Source: Beijerinckiaceae bacterium (GTDB lineage: Bacteria; Pseudomonadota; Alphaproteobacteria; Rhizobiales; Beijerinckiaceae). From it: DNA of 50,216 nucleotides. The translations under genes were made by a program, and so were the position numbers. Positions 34,048 to 42,833 of this stretch are shown in pieces. Under the pieces are notes generated by a model. It was not told the DNA's origin. It searched no databases and was given only the letters and a program-made list of their open reading frames with translations. The stretch's first letter is position 1; every line of letters starts with the position of its first letter. The DNA is taken from contig CANGTC010000010.1 in assembly GCA_947456505.1 (NCBI GenBank), positions 1 to 50,216 of the forward strand. The letters run 5' to 3'.

Positions 34048-37000
34048 TCAAGCTCCCGTCACAAGGCCGAGTTTGCCGCGCACGAGGCGGTCTAGTTCGA
34101 CATAGTCAGTTTTGCCGGACCCCAGCAGCGGCAACGCCTCTACGGTGATGATCTCGGATGGGTGCATCAATTCAATCGCGCCGCGTTCTTTCATCCAGGC
34201 CTGAACCTGCGCACGGGTCGCGCCAACTCTGGTCGTCACCATGATGAGCCGTTCGCCCTTTCGAGCATCGGGCACGGCCACCACAGCTGGCGGGTCCTCT
34301 GGCCATAAATCTCCACAGATTTGTTCGACGGCGGTGAGTGAAACCATTTCGCCTGCAATTTTCGCGAAGCGTTTTGCGCGGCCCTTGATGGTGATGAATT
34401 GGTCCGCATCCATGGCCACGATGTCGCCGGTGTCATGCCAGCCGCCTGGCGGCTGTTCCAGCTCGCCTGGATTGTCGGCGCGGTAATAGCCGAGCATGAC
34501 ATTGGGTCCGCGTACAAAGAGGCGCCCGCCTTCAGCGATGCCCGGCACCGGATCAAGCCGGTGCTCCATGCCCGGCATGATGCGTCCCACGGTGCCCGCC
34601 TTATTAAACATCGGCGTATTGACGGATAGCACCGGCGCGGTTTCGGTCACGCCATAGCCTTCGAGAATGCGTTGACCGAATTTTTCCATATAAAGCCGCC
34701 GCGTCTCTTCCTTCACGCGCTCGGCGCCCGCCACGATGTAGCGCAGCGAACGGAAGTCATAGGGGTTCGCCATTTTGGCATAGCCGGTGAGGAAAGTGTC
34801 CGTGCCAAACAAAATGGTGGCGTTGGTTCCGTAGATCAGTTCGGGGATCTGTCGGTAGTGCAGGGGCGAGGGATACAGATAGACCTTCATCCCCGTAAGC
34901 ATGCCCGCCAGCAGGCCTCCCGTGAGGCCGAAGCTGTGGAAGATCGGCAGCACGTTCAAGACGATGTCATTGGGCGTGATGTCGATGCGCGCCGTGACCT
35001 GCGCGAGGTTCGCGAGTAGATTTCTGTGCGAAAGCACCACACCCTTGGGCGCGCCTTCCGACCCGGAAGTGAAGAGCACGACGGCTGCGTCATCAGGCTT
35101 GCGCGGGACGAGGGGGCGGCCCCGTTCTATGAGGCCACGCACCTTGTCGACCTTTGTGACGGTCTTTCGAATGTCCTCCAGATAATGGATCGTGGTCTGT
35201 TTCGCGAGTTCATCGACCACATCCCGAAGATCCGCCTTCTCGATAAAGGCGCGGGAGGTTAGGACGTGGGAGATGCGTGAGCCCGTGCAGGCTGAGCGCA
35301 TGTTGGCGGCGCCTGCGGTAAAATTCAGCATGGCGGCCACGCGGCCGGCTTGCTGGACGGCGAAGAAGGTGACGGCCGCGCCATTTGCGTTGGGCAAGAG
35401 CACGCCGATGGTGTCGCCGGGTTTGCCAAGAAGCGCAATCTTGCGCGCCAGCACCGCCGCGCCGATCTCCACCATATTGGCTTTCATGGGGCCGCTGATG
35501 GGATCTTCCAGCATGATCCGTGAGCCGCCGAGCAGGGTGATGCAATCATGCAGCGCTGTGGTGAGCGTCGCATGGGTTGAAGAGGTCTCGAACATCAGGT
35601 CGGACATGATGTCGTAGAGCGCCGCTCCCGCCGCCTGCCGACGTTTGCGGCCAAAGAGGTTCTGATCGAGGATCAGCTTTCGGGGTGGCAGGAAGGTCAC
35701 GCGCACCTTGGGGAAAAGCTTGCGGCGGATGTTCAAGTGCGAGAGCCGAGTGAAGAGGGTGCGGTCCAGGCCCTCAAGCCGCACGGGCACGATCATCGCG
35801 TCGCTCTTGTCGGCGATCATGGCGGCGCCGTCATAGACTTTCATCAAAGAGCCCGTGACCGTGAGGCGTCCTTCGGGAAAGATCACGAGATGCTGGCCTG
35901 CCTGCACCTCCCGGATGAGGGAGCGTGTGGAGAGCGGCTTTGTCGGGTCCATGGGAAAGCAGCGCGCGATCCCAAGGAAGGGACGCACCCACCACGCCTT
36001 GGCGATCTGCCAGTCGATGGCGAAGACAGGCTTGGCTTCAAGAATCGACAGGATGACGGGCGCGTCGAGGAAGGAAACATGGTTGAGCGCGATCACGCAT
36101 TGATCGCCCGCCTGCTTGAGATTTTCCAGCCCGCGCACATCAAGCCGAAAGGCGACGCGGAAAAGCGTGTTCAGCGCCTCGCCTGCGAGGCTTCCGGGCA
36201 GGGCGCGGAAGAGCCAGAGGGCGAAGACCGCGTTGAGCAGGCCCAGGATCAGCAAGAGCACGGATTCGCTGGCGCCGGTCGCTTGCAATGCGGCCACGAT
36301 AATCGTGCCACCCACCATGAAGATGGCGTTCATGATATTGACGCCAGCGATCACCCGGGCGCGGCGGTCTTCCCCGGCCCAGGCCTGCACAGCCGAGAAT
36401 ACGGGCACCACGAACATGCCGCCTGCGGTCGCAAGCCCCATCACATCGATGGCGATGCGCAGGCCTGAAGCGCTGGTGAAGAAAGCGCTCAGCGCAATTT
36501 CCCCAGTGGCCTTGGGAAGGTCTAGCGTCGCAATCCCCAGATCCATCAGGAACACCGCCATCATGATGCCCGAGAGCGGCACTGGCAGGAGGCGAATGCG
36601 TCCCTTCGCCACCACGGCGGCCATCACCGAACCCAACCCGATGCCGATGGCGAAGAGGGCGCTGATGGCGGTCTCCACATCAATGCCGCCCCCGATATTG
36701 GTCTTGATCAGGACGGGAACGAGCGAGAGCGCAATGGCGCCTGTCATCCAGAACCAGCTCACCGCAACGCCGCCAATCCAGAGGCGCTGGTCTGCCGCCA
36801 GTTGCGTCAACAGGCGGCCTGTGGAGGCGAGGATATTGGCGCTGGGGCGCAGGTTTGGCGCTGCGGCGCCGGTGGCTGGAATATAGCGGCTTGCGCCCCA
36901 GCATAGCAGTGCGATGACCATGAGTTGCGCCACGACGCCCTTGGGGTCGCGCGCATGGTCAGCCGCATAGCCGCCCACGATGAGGCCGCAGAGAATCGCC

Positions 37001-37449
37001 AGAAATGTGGCGCCCTCGATCAGGGCGTTGCCTGCGGGCAGTTCGTGGGTTTCCAGATGGTCGGGAAGGATGCCGTATTTGATGGGGCCGAACAGGGCGG
37101 CGATCACCCCAAGGCCGAAGAGGGCGGCGTAGAGCAGTGGCAGGGAGCCGAACCAGAAGCCTGCCGCCGCGATCATCTGAACGCCGATTTCCGCGAATTT
37201 CAGCCGCCGCGCGATCACCGCCTTGTCCTGGGAATCCGCGATCTCGCCGCCCAGCGCCGACAGGAGCAGCGAAGGCGCGATGAAAATCCCCACCGCCAGC
37301 GTGATCAGTGAGCCCGCCGCCTCCTCGCCCAGCCGAAAGAGGATGAGCATGGCCAGCATCTGGCGCACGAAATTGTCATTGAAGGCGGAAAAGAACTGGC
37401 ACCAGAACAGGGGCGCGAAACGCCGCGCCGACATCAGTTTGCTGAACAT
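34048..37449 (-). CDS. MFS-PlsC-AMP ligase fusion: acyl-[ACP]--phospholipid acyltransferase / acyl-ACP synthetase (Aas/LplT type)
   Basis: The 1133-residue protein combines three modules. Residues about 1-415 form a 12-helix MFS transporter resembling the lysophospholipid flippase LplT (FNDNFVRQ, FGPIKYGILP). Residues about 430-620 form a PlsC acyltransferase with the HX4D motif NHVSFLD (His457, Asp462) and FPEGR near 524. Residues about 640-1133 form an acyl-adenylating ligase with TSGSEGAPKG (794-803), EGYGVTETAP and GYYRADNPGE. Known: Aas plus LplT recycle lysophosphatidylethanolamine; fused forms occur in proteobacteria. ATG at 37447-37449 is set by GGAG; the GTG at 37470 is upstream of that site. 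TetR follows as the second gene. Confidence 0.9.
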   Translation of the reverse strand: MFSKLMSARRFAPLFWCQFFSAFNDNFVRQMLAMLILFRLGEEAAGSLITLAVGIFIAPSLLLSALGGEIADSQDKAVIARRLKFAEIGVQMIAAAGFWFGSLPLLYAALFGLGVIAALFGPIKYGILPDHLETHELPAGNALIEGATFLAILCGLIVGGYAADHARDPKGVVAQLMVIALLCWGASRYIPATGAAAPNLRPSANILASTGRLLTQLAADQRLWIGGVAVSWFWMTGAIALSLVPVLIKTNIGGGIDVETAISALFAIGIGLGSVMAAVVAKGRIRLLPVPLSGIMMAVFLMDLGIATLDLPKATGEIALSAFFTSASGLRIAIDVMGLATAGGMFVVPVFSAVQAWAGEDRRARVIAGVNIMNAIFMVGGTIIVAALQATGASESVLLLILGLLNAVFALWLFRALPGSLAGEALNTLFRVAFRLDVRGLENLKQAGDQCVIALNHVSFLDAPVILSILEAKPVFAIDWQIAKAWWVRPFLGIARCFPMDPTKPLSTRSLIREVQAGQHLVIFPEGRLTVTGSLMKVYDGAAMIADKSDAMIVPVRLEGLDRTLFTRLSHLNIRRKLFPKVRVTFLPPRKLILDQNLFGRKRRQAAGAALYDIMSDLMFETSSTHATLTTALHDCITLLGGSRIMLEDPISGPMKANMVEIGAAVLARKIALLGKPGDTIGVLLPNANGAAVTFFAVQQAGRVAAMLNFTAGAANMRSACTGSRISHVLTSRAFIEKADLRDVVDELAKQTTIHYLEDIRKTVTKVDKVRGLIERGRPLVPRKPDDAAVVLFTSGSEGAPKGVVLSHRNLLANLAQVTARIDITPNDIVLNVLPIFHSFGLTGGLLAGMLTGMKVYLYPSPLHYRQIPELIYGTNATILFGTDTFLTGYAKMANPYDFRSLRYIVAGAERVKEETRRLYMEKFGQRILEGYGVTETAPVLSVNTPMFNKAGTVGRIMPGMEHRLDPVPGIAEGGRLFVRGPNVMLGYYRADNPGELEQPPGGWHDTGDIVAMDADQFITIKGRAKRFAKIAGEMVSLTAVEQICGDLWPEDPPAVVAVPDARKGERLIMVTTRVGATRAQVQAWMKERGAIELMHPSEIITVEALPLLGSGKTDYVELDRLVRGKLGLVTGA

Positions 37450-37492
37450 GACTGCAGTCTCCGTCCCCACTGGACGTGCTTCTTTTAGTATG

Positions 37493-37529
37493 AGTGAATA
37501 TTCACTAACAAATTTTCAAATATTGTCAA
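37493..37529 (-). promoter_or_regulatory. promoter with TetR-type palindromic operator for the acyltransferase-ligase/tetR operon
   Basis: Seen: a perfect 14-base palindrome AGTGAATATTCACT at 37493-37506. Reading on the minus strand, TTGACA (complement of 37524-37529) lies upstream, and the hexamer 18 bases downstream (37500-37505, GTGAAT) falls inside the palindrome. The ATG is about 44 bases further. Known: TetR-family dimers bind such palindromes over the -10 region. Inference: the co-transcribed TetR protein represses its own operon here. The -10 match is poor, the -35 match is perfect. Confidence 0.65.
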
Positions 37530-37542
37530 GTCTCTGTGTGGC

Positions 37543-38751
37543 CTATCGCGCACCGGCCAGTGACGGGTCCGCAGGTCCGGCCCGTGAGAGCGCCCAGGTG
37601 AAGAGGGCCGCCGCCAGCGAGGCTACGCACATGACTATGAAGACTGTGTCGTAGGAGCCGGTCCCGTCGAAGACCACTGCGCCGATATAGGCGCCCAAGC
37701 CACCACAACTGTGATGGACCATGACGATGAGGCCGCCTATGGCGCCGAGATTGCGGGTGCCGAAACTGTCGCGGATGAACAGAACCGTCAGCGGGGCCGT
37801 GGCCAGAAAGCTCAGGCCGAAGACCGTCGCGAAGATCATCACGGATAGCGGCGACTGGTCCACCGCCACCAGCCCAAACACGGCCACCCGAGCCACGAAG
37901 GTGGCGATAGTGGGCGCGATGGGGCCTGACTTGTCGCCCCAACCGCCCGCGATAATCACGCCGATCAGCCCGACGATTCCCATGGCCGCAAGAAGATTGC
38001 CCGCCACATAGGCGTCGAGGCCCCGGTCCTGGGCGAAGGCGACCACATGGGTGGTGACGAAGAAATCGTCAAAGCCGCAGATGGCGAAAATCCCGATCAA
38101 CAGCCAGAATTGCTTCGTGCGAGAGGCCTCGCGCAGGGTCATGCCCAGTTGCGAGGCGGCGCTGCGGGCCTGCGCGGCGGCCTCCCGCCCGGGCACGGCG
38201 GCCAAGATCAGCGGTATCAGGACGAAATGGGCCGCGCCCACCCAGACATAGACCGAGCGCCAGCCTATGCTGACCATCACCGCCGCGAGCACGGCGACCA
38301 CCACCAATTGCCCCACGCTCATGCCCCCGAGCGCGATGGCGTTGGCCATGCCGGATTTCTGGGGATAGGCGCGCGTCACCATGACCGCGACCGGGGTGGT
38401 GGCGGCGACCCCATTTCCGATGGCGAAAGCGACCCCATAAAGCAGAAAGGCGTGCCATGGCTGGGTGACGAGGCACATGGCGCCGATGGTGAGCCCGCCC
38501 AGCGCAACGCCGCCGCCAAGCACCAGGCGAAGGCTCATGGTGTCGGCAATTTTCCCCGCGTAGAACATGGCGATGGCGGTCACCACCTGAAACACGGCGA
38601 CCGTTACGCCCAGCTCGCTGCGCCCCCAGCCGAGCTCCTCCACCATGGGTTTCAGCGTCAGCCCGATGGCGAGCCTCGCCCCACCCCCGATGAACAGCAC
38701 CAGAAATCCCGCGATCAGGATCAGAATGGGGCGCGACTTCAGGGTGGGCAT
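37543..38751 (-). CDS. MFS transporter (monocarboxylate/oxalate-formate antiporter-like)
   Basis: The 402-residue protein has twelve predicted membrane helices in two six-helix halves. The start ILILIAGFLVLFIGGGARLAIGLTLKPMVEELGWGRSELG and the MFS signature region KIADTMSLRLVLGGG are typical of the monocarboxylate and oxalate:formate antiporter branches. A cytosolic loop (REAAAQARSAASQLGMTLREASRTKQFWLL) separates the halves. The substrate cannot be told. It is transcribed toward the acyltransferase operon, whose -35 element lies 14 bases past its stop. A GAGAT element precedes the ATG. Confidence 0.85.
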   Translation of the reverse strand: MPTLKSRPILILIAGFLVLFIGGGARLAIGLTLKPMVEELGWGRSELGVTVAVFQVVTAIAMFYAGKIADTMSLRLVLGGGVALGGLTIGAMCLVTQPWHAFLLYGVAFAIGNGVAATTPVAVMVTRAYPQKSGMANAIALGGMSVGQLVVVAVLAAVMVSIGWRSVYVWVGAAHFVLIPLILAAVPGREAAAQARSAASQLGMTLREASRTKQFWLLIGIFAICGFDDFFVTTHVVAFAQDRGLDAYVAGNLLAAMGIVGLIGVIIAGGWGDKSGPIAPTIATFVARVAVFGLVAVDQSPLSVMIFATVFGLSFLATAPLTVLFIRDSFGTRNLGAIGGLIVMVHHSCGGLGAYIGAVVFDGTGSYDTVFIVMCVASLAAALFTWALSRAGPADPSLAGAR

Positions 38752-38830
38752 GGTTGATCTCGTGAATCGCGGAATGCGTCACTTTACCTATCGCAATTCT
38801 GTGACGCTGACCAATTTTCAGGCGCTGGGG

Positions 38831-40213
38831 TCAGCCTTTCACCGGCTCCGCATGGCCAACAATGCGGGAAATCGAGGAGTCTGCGCGGCGGGCACGTCGA
38901 TCCAGCGCATCGACGGCGTCGTGAACCTGATCAACGCTCAGAGCCTGATCCGCACGGCAATGGTAGTTCACCACAAGCCCGTTTGACGTCTCGCGCACCC
39001 GCACATGGTGGACGTCGCTGATCACGCCGCCCTCCCGGGCCGCCTCAATCAGGACAGCCTTGATGGCTGCAGCCTTGTCTGTGGTCGCGTCGCGACCGCT
39101 GAGTTCCGCGATTTCCAGCGGCTCCACATGGGTCTCCACCTCGACCCCCGGCCCCAGCTCCGCCTCGATGGCCTCCTCCAGAGATGAGGCGATTTCATGG
39201 GCCTGACCCAGGGTCATTCTCCCGTCCAACTCCAGATCGAGGCTCACCGCCTTGACGCCGTTGATTTCCTGCACGGTGACGTGATGGATCGCGAGCCTGC
39301 GCCGGGCGGCGATCAGCAGCACCAGTTCGAGGGCGCTCTCGTCGTCAAGCGCGATGGGGTTGGCGGTGATGGTGACATTCGCTTCTGGCGCCACCACGGC
39401 GATGGCGGCGGCGACTTCCTGCTTGACGCCGGACACGCGCTCCAGCGGCATGCTGCGGGGGACCATAATGCCGACCTCGCCCAGCACCTGGGGGCCTGCG
39501 GGGCGCAGGCGCACGCTCTCCACATTCACCACCCCCGTCACCGCTCCTACGCTTGAGCGGATCTGGTCCGCGAGGCCCTTGGGGGCTGCGTCGACCAGGG
39601 TGTCGATGGTGCGCCGTCCCAGCCGATAGCCTGCGATGCCGATGAAGACCGAGACGCCGATGGCGGCGAGCGCATCGCCCTGCTGATAGCCGAAGCGTGA
39701 GGCCGCGAGGCCCAGCAGCACGCAGACCGAGGCGACAAGATCGCTGGAGAAATGCAGGGCGTCCGCCGCCAAGGCGTCGCTCTTGGTCTCTTCGGCGATG
39801 GCGCTGAGGGAGCGCCAGCGCACGAGATCGACGACAATCGAGACTACCAGCACCGCAAAGACCGGCCAGCTGGCGTCCACAGGCTCGGCTGCATGGCCGA
39901 AAAGGCGCCGCATCGCCTCGACCATCACATAGATGGCAAGGACTATCAGCAGCCCCGTCTCCGCCAGCGCCGCGACCGCCTCCACCTTGCCATGGCCATA
40001 GTGATGCTCCTCGTCGGCGGGCTTGCCGGAGGCGCGGATGGCGAAATAGGTCAGGATCGTCGCGCCCGTGTCCAGCAGGCCGTGACCAGCCTCGGAGATC
40101 AGCGCCAATGAGCCTGAGAACAATCCCGCAACCAGTTTGCCAAGCGTCAGCAGGGCGCTCGCCGTGATGGAGGCGAGAGCGGCCTTTTCCTTGAGAGCGT
40201 CAGCGTCGGTCAT
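38831..40213 (-). CDS. cation diffusion facilitator (CDF) metal exporter with extended C-terminus
   Basis: The 460-residue protein has six membrane helices (about 12-205). The transport site reads HGLLD (His44, Asp48) in TM2 and HFSSD (His154, Asp158) in TM5. A HHYGHG loop (70-75) follows TM2. Known: the HD-HD site favours zinc. The C-terminus is unusually long. Three successive segments (about 217-293, 300-372, 382-458) each resemble the CDF cytoplasmic dimer domain, ending VTITANP, VETHVEP and IVGHAEP. Most CDFs have one such domain and ~300 residues. It is divergent from gloA (88 bases). No clear ribosome site precedes the ATG. Confidence 0.88.
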   Translation of the reverse strand: MTDADALKEKAALASITASALLTLGKLVAGLFSGSLALISEAGHGLLDTGATILTYFAIRASGKPADEEHHYGHGKVEAVAALAETGLLIVLAIYVMVEAMRRLFGHAAEPVDASWPVFAVLVVSIVVDLVRWRSLSAIAEETKSDALAADALHFSSDLVASVCVLLGLAASRFGYQQGDALAAIGVSVFIGIAGYRLGRRTIDTLVDAAPKGLADQIRSSVGAVTGVVNVESVRLRPAGPQVLGEVGIMVPRSMPLERVSGVKQEVAAAIAVVAPEANVTITANPIALDDESALELVLLIAARRRLAIHHVTVQEINGVKAVSLDLELDGRMTLGQAHEIASSLEEAIEAELGPGVEVETHVEPLEIAELSGRDATTDKAAAIKAVLIEAAREGGVISDVHHVRVRETSNGLVVNYHCRADQALSVDQVHDAVDALDRRARRADSSISRIVGHAEPVKG

Positions 40214-40301
40214 GAGGCAGGCCGGGTTAGAGGGGGTGGAGACTTGCCATTCCGGCGGAATGGATGATCCTTGCGGCGCGTTCCGAGTCGGAGACTGAAC
40301 A

Positions 40302-40742
40302 ATGCGCTATCTGCATACCATGGTCCGGGTGTCCAATGTCGATGAGGCCCTCGATTTCTATTGCCGCAAGCTTGGCCTTGAGGAGGTTCGGCGTGTGGAA
40401 AGCCAGCAGGGCCGCTTCACCCTCATCTTCCTCGCGGCGCCGGAGGATGTCGCCGCCGGCAAGGCGCACAAGGCGCCCCTCGTCGAGCTGACCTACAATT
40501 GGGACCCCGAAGCCTATACGGGCGGGCGCAATTTCGGCCATCTCGCCTATGAGGTAGATGATATCTACGCGATTTGCGACCGCTTGATGAAGGCCGGCGT
40601 CACCATCAACCGTCCTCCGCGCGAGGGCCGCATGGCCTTCATCCGCTCCCCCGACAATATCTCCATCGAACTTTTGCAAAAGGGCGACGCCCTGCCGCCG
40701 CAGGAGCCCTGGGTCTCCATGGCCAATACCGGTGTCTGGTGA
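40302..40742 (+). CDS. gloA: lactoylglutathione lyase (glyoxalase I)
   Basis: The 146-residue enzyme converts the methylglyoxal-glutathione hemithioacetal to S-lactoylglutathione. Metal ligands are at the expected places: His5 in RYLHTMVRV, Glu62 in LVELTYNW, His80 in FGHLAYEV and Glu123 in [19 protein letters not shown] and the length are typical of bacterial, probably nickel-type, GloA. It is monocistronic and divergent from the CDF gene. Confidence 0.95.
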   Translation: MRYLHTMVRVSNVDEALDFYCRKLGLEEVRRVESQQGRFTLIFLAAPEDVAAGKAHKAPLVELTYNWDPEAYTGGRNFGHLAYEVDDIYAICDRLMKAGVTINRPPREGRMAFIRSPDNISIELLQKGDALPPQEPWVSMANTGVW

Positions 40743-40763
40743 GGCTCTCTCCGGCGGGGCCGC

Positions 40764-41423
40764 TCAGGCCTCGCCCTCCTGCGCCTGTGGGCCGTAGGAC
40801 TTGAAGCGCTCTACGCAGCGCATGATTTCATCGTCGGGCAGGATGACTGGGGCTCCCGCCAGCCCCGCCAGATAGCTTTGCCGCGCCAGGGTCTCCAGCT
40901 CCACGGCCCGGTGCATGGCCTGTTCCAGCGTGGCGCCCGTGGCGATCATGCCGTGGTTGCCCAGCAATACGCCGTGTCGCGGCCCCAGACCCTCCACCAC
41001 CAGTTCCGACAGCTCCTGCGTGCCGAAGGGCGCATAATCCGTACAGGCGATTTCCGGCCCGCCAAAAGCCGCGATCATGTAATGCACGGCCTTGATGGGC
41101 CTGCGCAGGATCGACAGGACCGTGGCGTAGGTGGAATGGGCATGGACCACGGCCCTCACATCCGGTCGTGCCCGCAGTATATCCAGATGAAACCGCCATT
41201 CGCTGGAAGGCTTCAGCGGCCCTTCAAAAGCGCCGCCGCCGTCCAGCGGCATCAGGGCCAGCGAGGCTGGCGTCAGTGTCTCATAGGCCACGCCACTGGG
41301 GGTGATGAGCATGGCGTCTCCCACCCGGGCGCTCAGATTGCCCGAGGTTCCCTGGGTGAGGCCCAGGGTGGTTAGGGATCGCGCCTGGGCGATGAGTTGC
41401 TGGCGAAGCTCGATGTCCTGCAT
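40764..41423 (-). CDS. class II aldolase/adducin family protein
   Basis: The 219-residue enzyme is of the fuculose/ribulose-phosphate aldolase-epimerase superfamily. It has GLTQGTSGNLSARVGDAMLITPSGVAY, the substrate/proton motif SSEWRFHLDI, the zinc ligands HAHSTYA, and a third ligand in LLGNHGMIATG. The likely start is the ATG at 41421-41423 (MQDIELRQQL); the frame is open to 41486 but adds only low-complexity residues. No good ribosome site is seen for either. The substrate is unknown. It is divergent from the GlcG-like gene. Confidence 0.88.
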   Translation of the reverse strand: MQDIELRQQLIAQARSLTTLGLTQGTSGNLSARVGDAMLITPSGVAYETLTPASLALMPLDGGGAFEGPLKPSSEWRFHLDILRARPDVRAVVHAHSTYATVLSILRRPIKAVHYMIAAFGGPEIACTDYAPFGTQELSELVVEGLGPRHGVLLGNHGMIATGATLEQAMHRAVELETLARQSYLAGLAGAPVILPDDEIMRCVERFKSYGPQAQEGEA

Positions 41424-41508
41424 GGACAAGAGGTAACATTGCGACGCCCGGTTGACGAGAGGCCCCCGGCTTGCGAACACTCCCATCGGTTCAACTCAAG
41501 GGGGTCAA

Positions 41509-41940
41509 ATGTCCGGATTAACCTACGCCGTGGCGCAGAAGCTGCTCGCCGATACGCTCGCCTATTGCCGCGAGCATAAATTCAATCCCATGTCCGTCGT
41601 GGTTCTGGATGCGGACAGCTCCATCCGCGCCGCCGCCAGCGAGGATGGCACCACCTTCATGCGCTGGCGCGTGGCCTATGGCAAAGCCTATGGCGCGGTC
41701 GCCTTCGGCATGCCCTCGCGCCGCCTGAACACCATGGCGGCCGAGCGTCCTCATTTTGTCAACGCCCTCAACGGCCTCGCCGATGGAAACATCGTGCCCG
41801 TGCCCGGCGGCGTGATGATCCGCGACGCCAACAAGAAGATCATCGGCGCCATCGGCGTCTCCGGCGACACATCGGACAATGACGAGGCCGCCGCCGTCTC
41901 CGCCATCAAGATCGCGGGCTTCGTGGCCGATCCGGGCTGA
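41509..41940 (+). CDS. GlcG/HbpS family (DUF336) protein, possible heme-binding
   Basis: The 143-residue protein is of the GlcG/HbpS family. It has TYAVAQKLLADTLAYCREH at the start, the VVVLDADSSIRAAASEDG strand region, AYGKAYGAVAFGMPSR, and the C-terminal VPGGVMIRDANKKIIGAIGVSGDTSDNDE. Relatives bind heme or small aldehydes and often accompany glycolate, aldehyde or oxidoreductase genes. The precise role is unknown. ATG 41509 follows AAGGGGG. An intrinsic terminator lies 30 bases after the stop. Confidence 0.88.
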   Translation: MSGLTYAVAQKLLADTLAYCREHKFNPMSVVVLDADSSIRAAASEDGTTFMRWRVAYGKAYGAVAFGMPSRRLNTMAAERPHFVNALNGLADGNIVPVPGGVMIRDANKKIIGAIGVSGDTSDNDEAAAVSAIKIAGFVADPG

Positions 41941-41969
41941 TCGCCTGCTTCATTCAGAGAACGATCTCA

Positions 41970-41998
41970 GGGGCGCCGGGAAACCAGCGCCCCTTTTT
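41970..41998 (+). terminator. intrinsic terminator after the GlcG/HbpS-like gene
   Basis: GGGGCGC (41970-41976) pairs with GCGCCCC (41987-41993) around a ten-base loop in which GG and CC can pair further. TTTTT follows at 41994-41998. It isolates this gene from the trehalose operon that starts at 42054. Confidence 0.85.
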
Positions 41999-42053
41999 GT
42001 CGCCTTGAGCGGAACCTGAGGGGCATGGGGGCGTTGGCCTTGGTCCGCTCTCC

Positions 42054-42833
42054 ATGGTTGCGCCCGGCGTCATGCCCCAGACCCAAGCTTCATCGGCGCC
42101 CGCCGCCACTTCCCTTACCCTGCCCGCCCTTGAGCGCTCGGCGCTGTTCTTTGACGTGGATGGCACGCTGCTCGACATAAAGCCCGAGCCGCGCGATGTT
42201 GTCAGCGATGAGGCCCTGCGTGCTTTGCTGGAGCGCCTGTCCGCCCGCTGCCATGGCGCCCTCGCGCTTGTCAGCGGCCGCTCCCTTGCGGACATAGACC
42301 GCATCTTCTCCCCCCTTAACTTCTCCGCCGTCGGCCTCCATGGCGCCGAGATCCGCGACGCCAGCGGCGCCGAGCGGCGCGCTGATCCGCGCATCATGGA
42401 TCACGCGCGCAAACCTCTGCGCGATTTCGTCACCGCCCATGAGGGACTGATGCTGGAGGACAAGGGCGCGACGCTGGCCGTACATTATCGCCAGCGGCCG
42501 GATCTGGGCGCCGAGGTCCTGCGTTTTTTGATGCGCTTTTGTCCCGCTGATGGCCTCGCCGTGCAGGAAGGAAAATTCGTCGTCGAGCTGAAGCCCGGGC
42601 TGTATGACAAAGGCACGGCGATAGCGGAACTGATGCGCGCGCCGCCCTTCGCAGACCGCACGCCCGTCTTCTTCGGAGACGATTTGACCGACGAGGCGGG
42701 CTTCGCCTTTGTGAATCGGGCCGGAGGCGTCTCGGTGCGCATCGGTTCGCCCGAGGTGCGCACACAGGCGCAGCATGTGTTGCCGGACACTCAAGCCTTG
42801 CGCGCGCTACTGGTGCATGAGGCGCGCCCATGA
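42054..42833 (+). CDS. otsB: trehalose-6-phosphate phosphatase OtsB
   Basis: The 259-residue HAD-superfamily phosphatase removes phosphate from trehalose-6-phosphate. The nucleophile motif is FFDVDGTLLDI (Asp34, Asp36). Motif II is ALVSGRS, Lys is supplied by the ELKPGLYDKGTAI segment, and motif IV is FFGDDLTDEAGF. Family stretches VGLHGAEIR and LEDKGATLAVHYR are present. ATG 42054 is used; ATG 42072 is possible, and neither has a clear ribosome site. The gene overlaps the GH15 gene by an ATGA. Confidence 0.95.
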   Translation: MVAPGVMPQTQASSAPAATSLTLPALERSALFFDVDGTLLDIKPEPRDVVSDEALRALLERLSARCHGALALVSGRSLADIDRIFSPLNFSAVGLHGAEIRDASGAERRADPRIMDHARKPLRDFVTAHEGLMLEDKGATLAVHYRQRPDLGAEVLRFLMRFCPADGLAVQEGKFVVELKPGLYDKGTAIAELMRAPPFADRTPVFFGDDLTDEAGFAFVNRAGGVSVRIGSPEVRTQAQHVLPDTQALRALLVHEARP

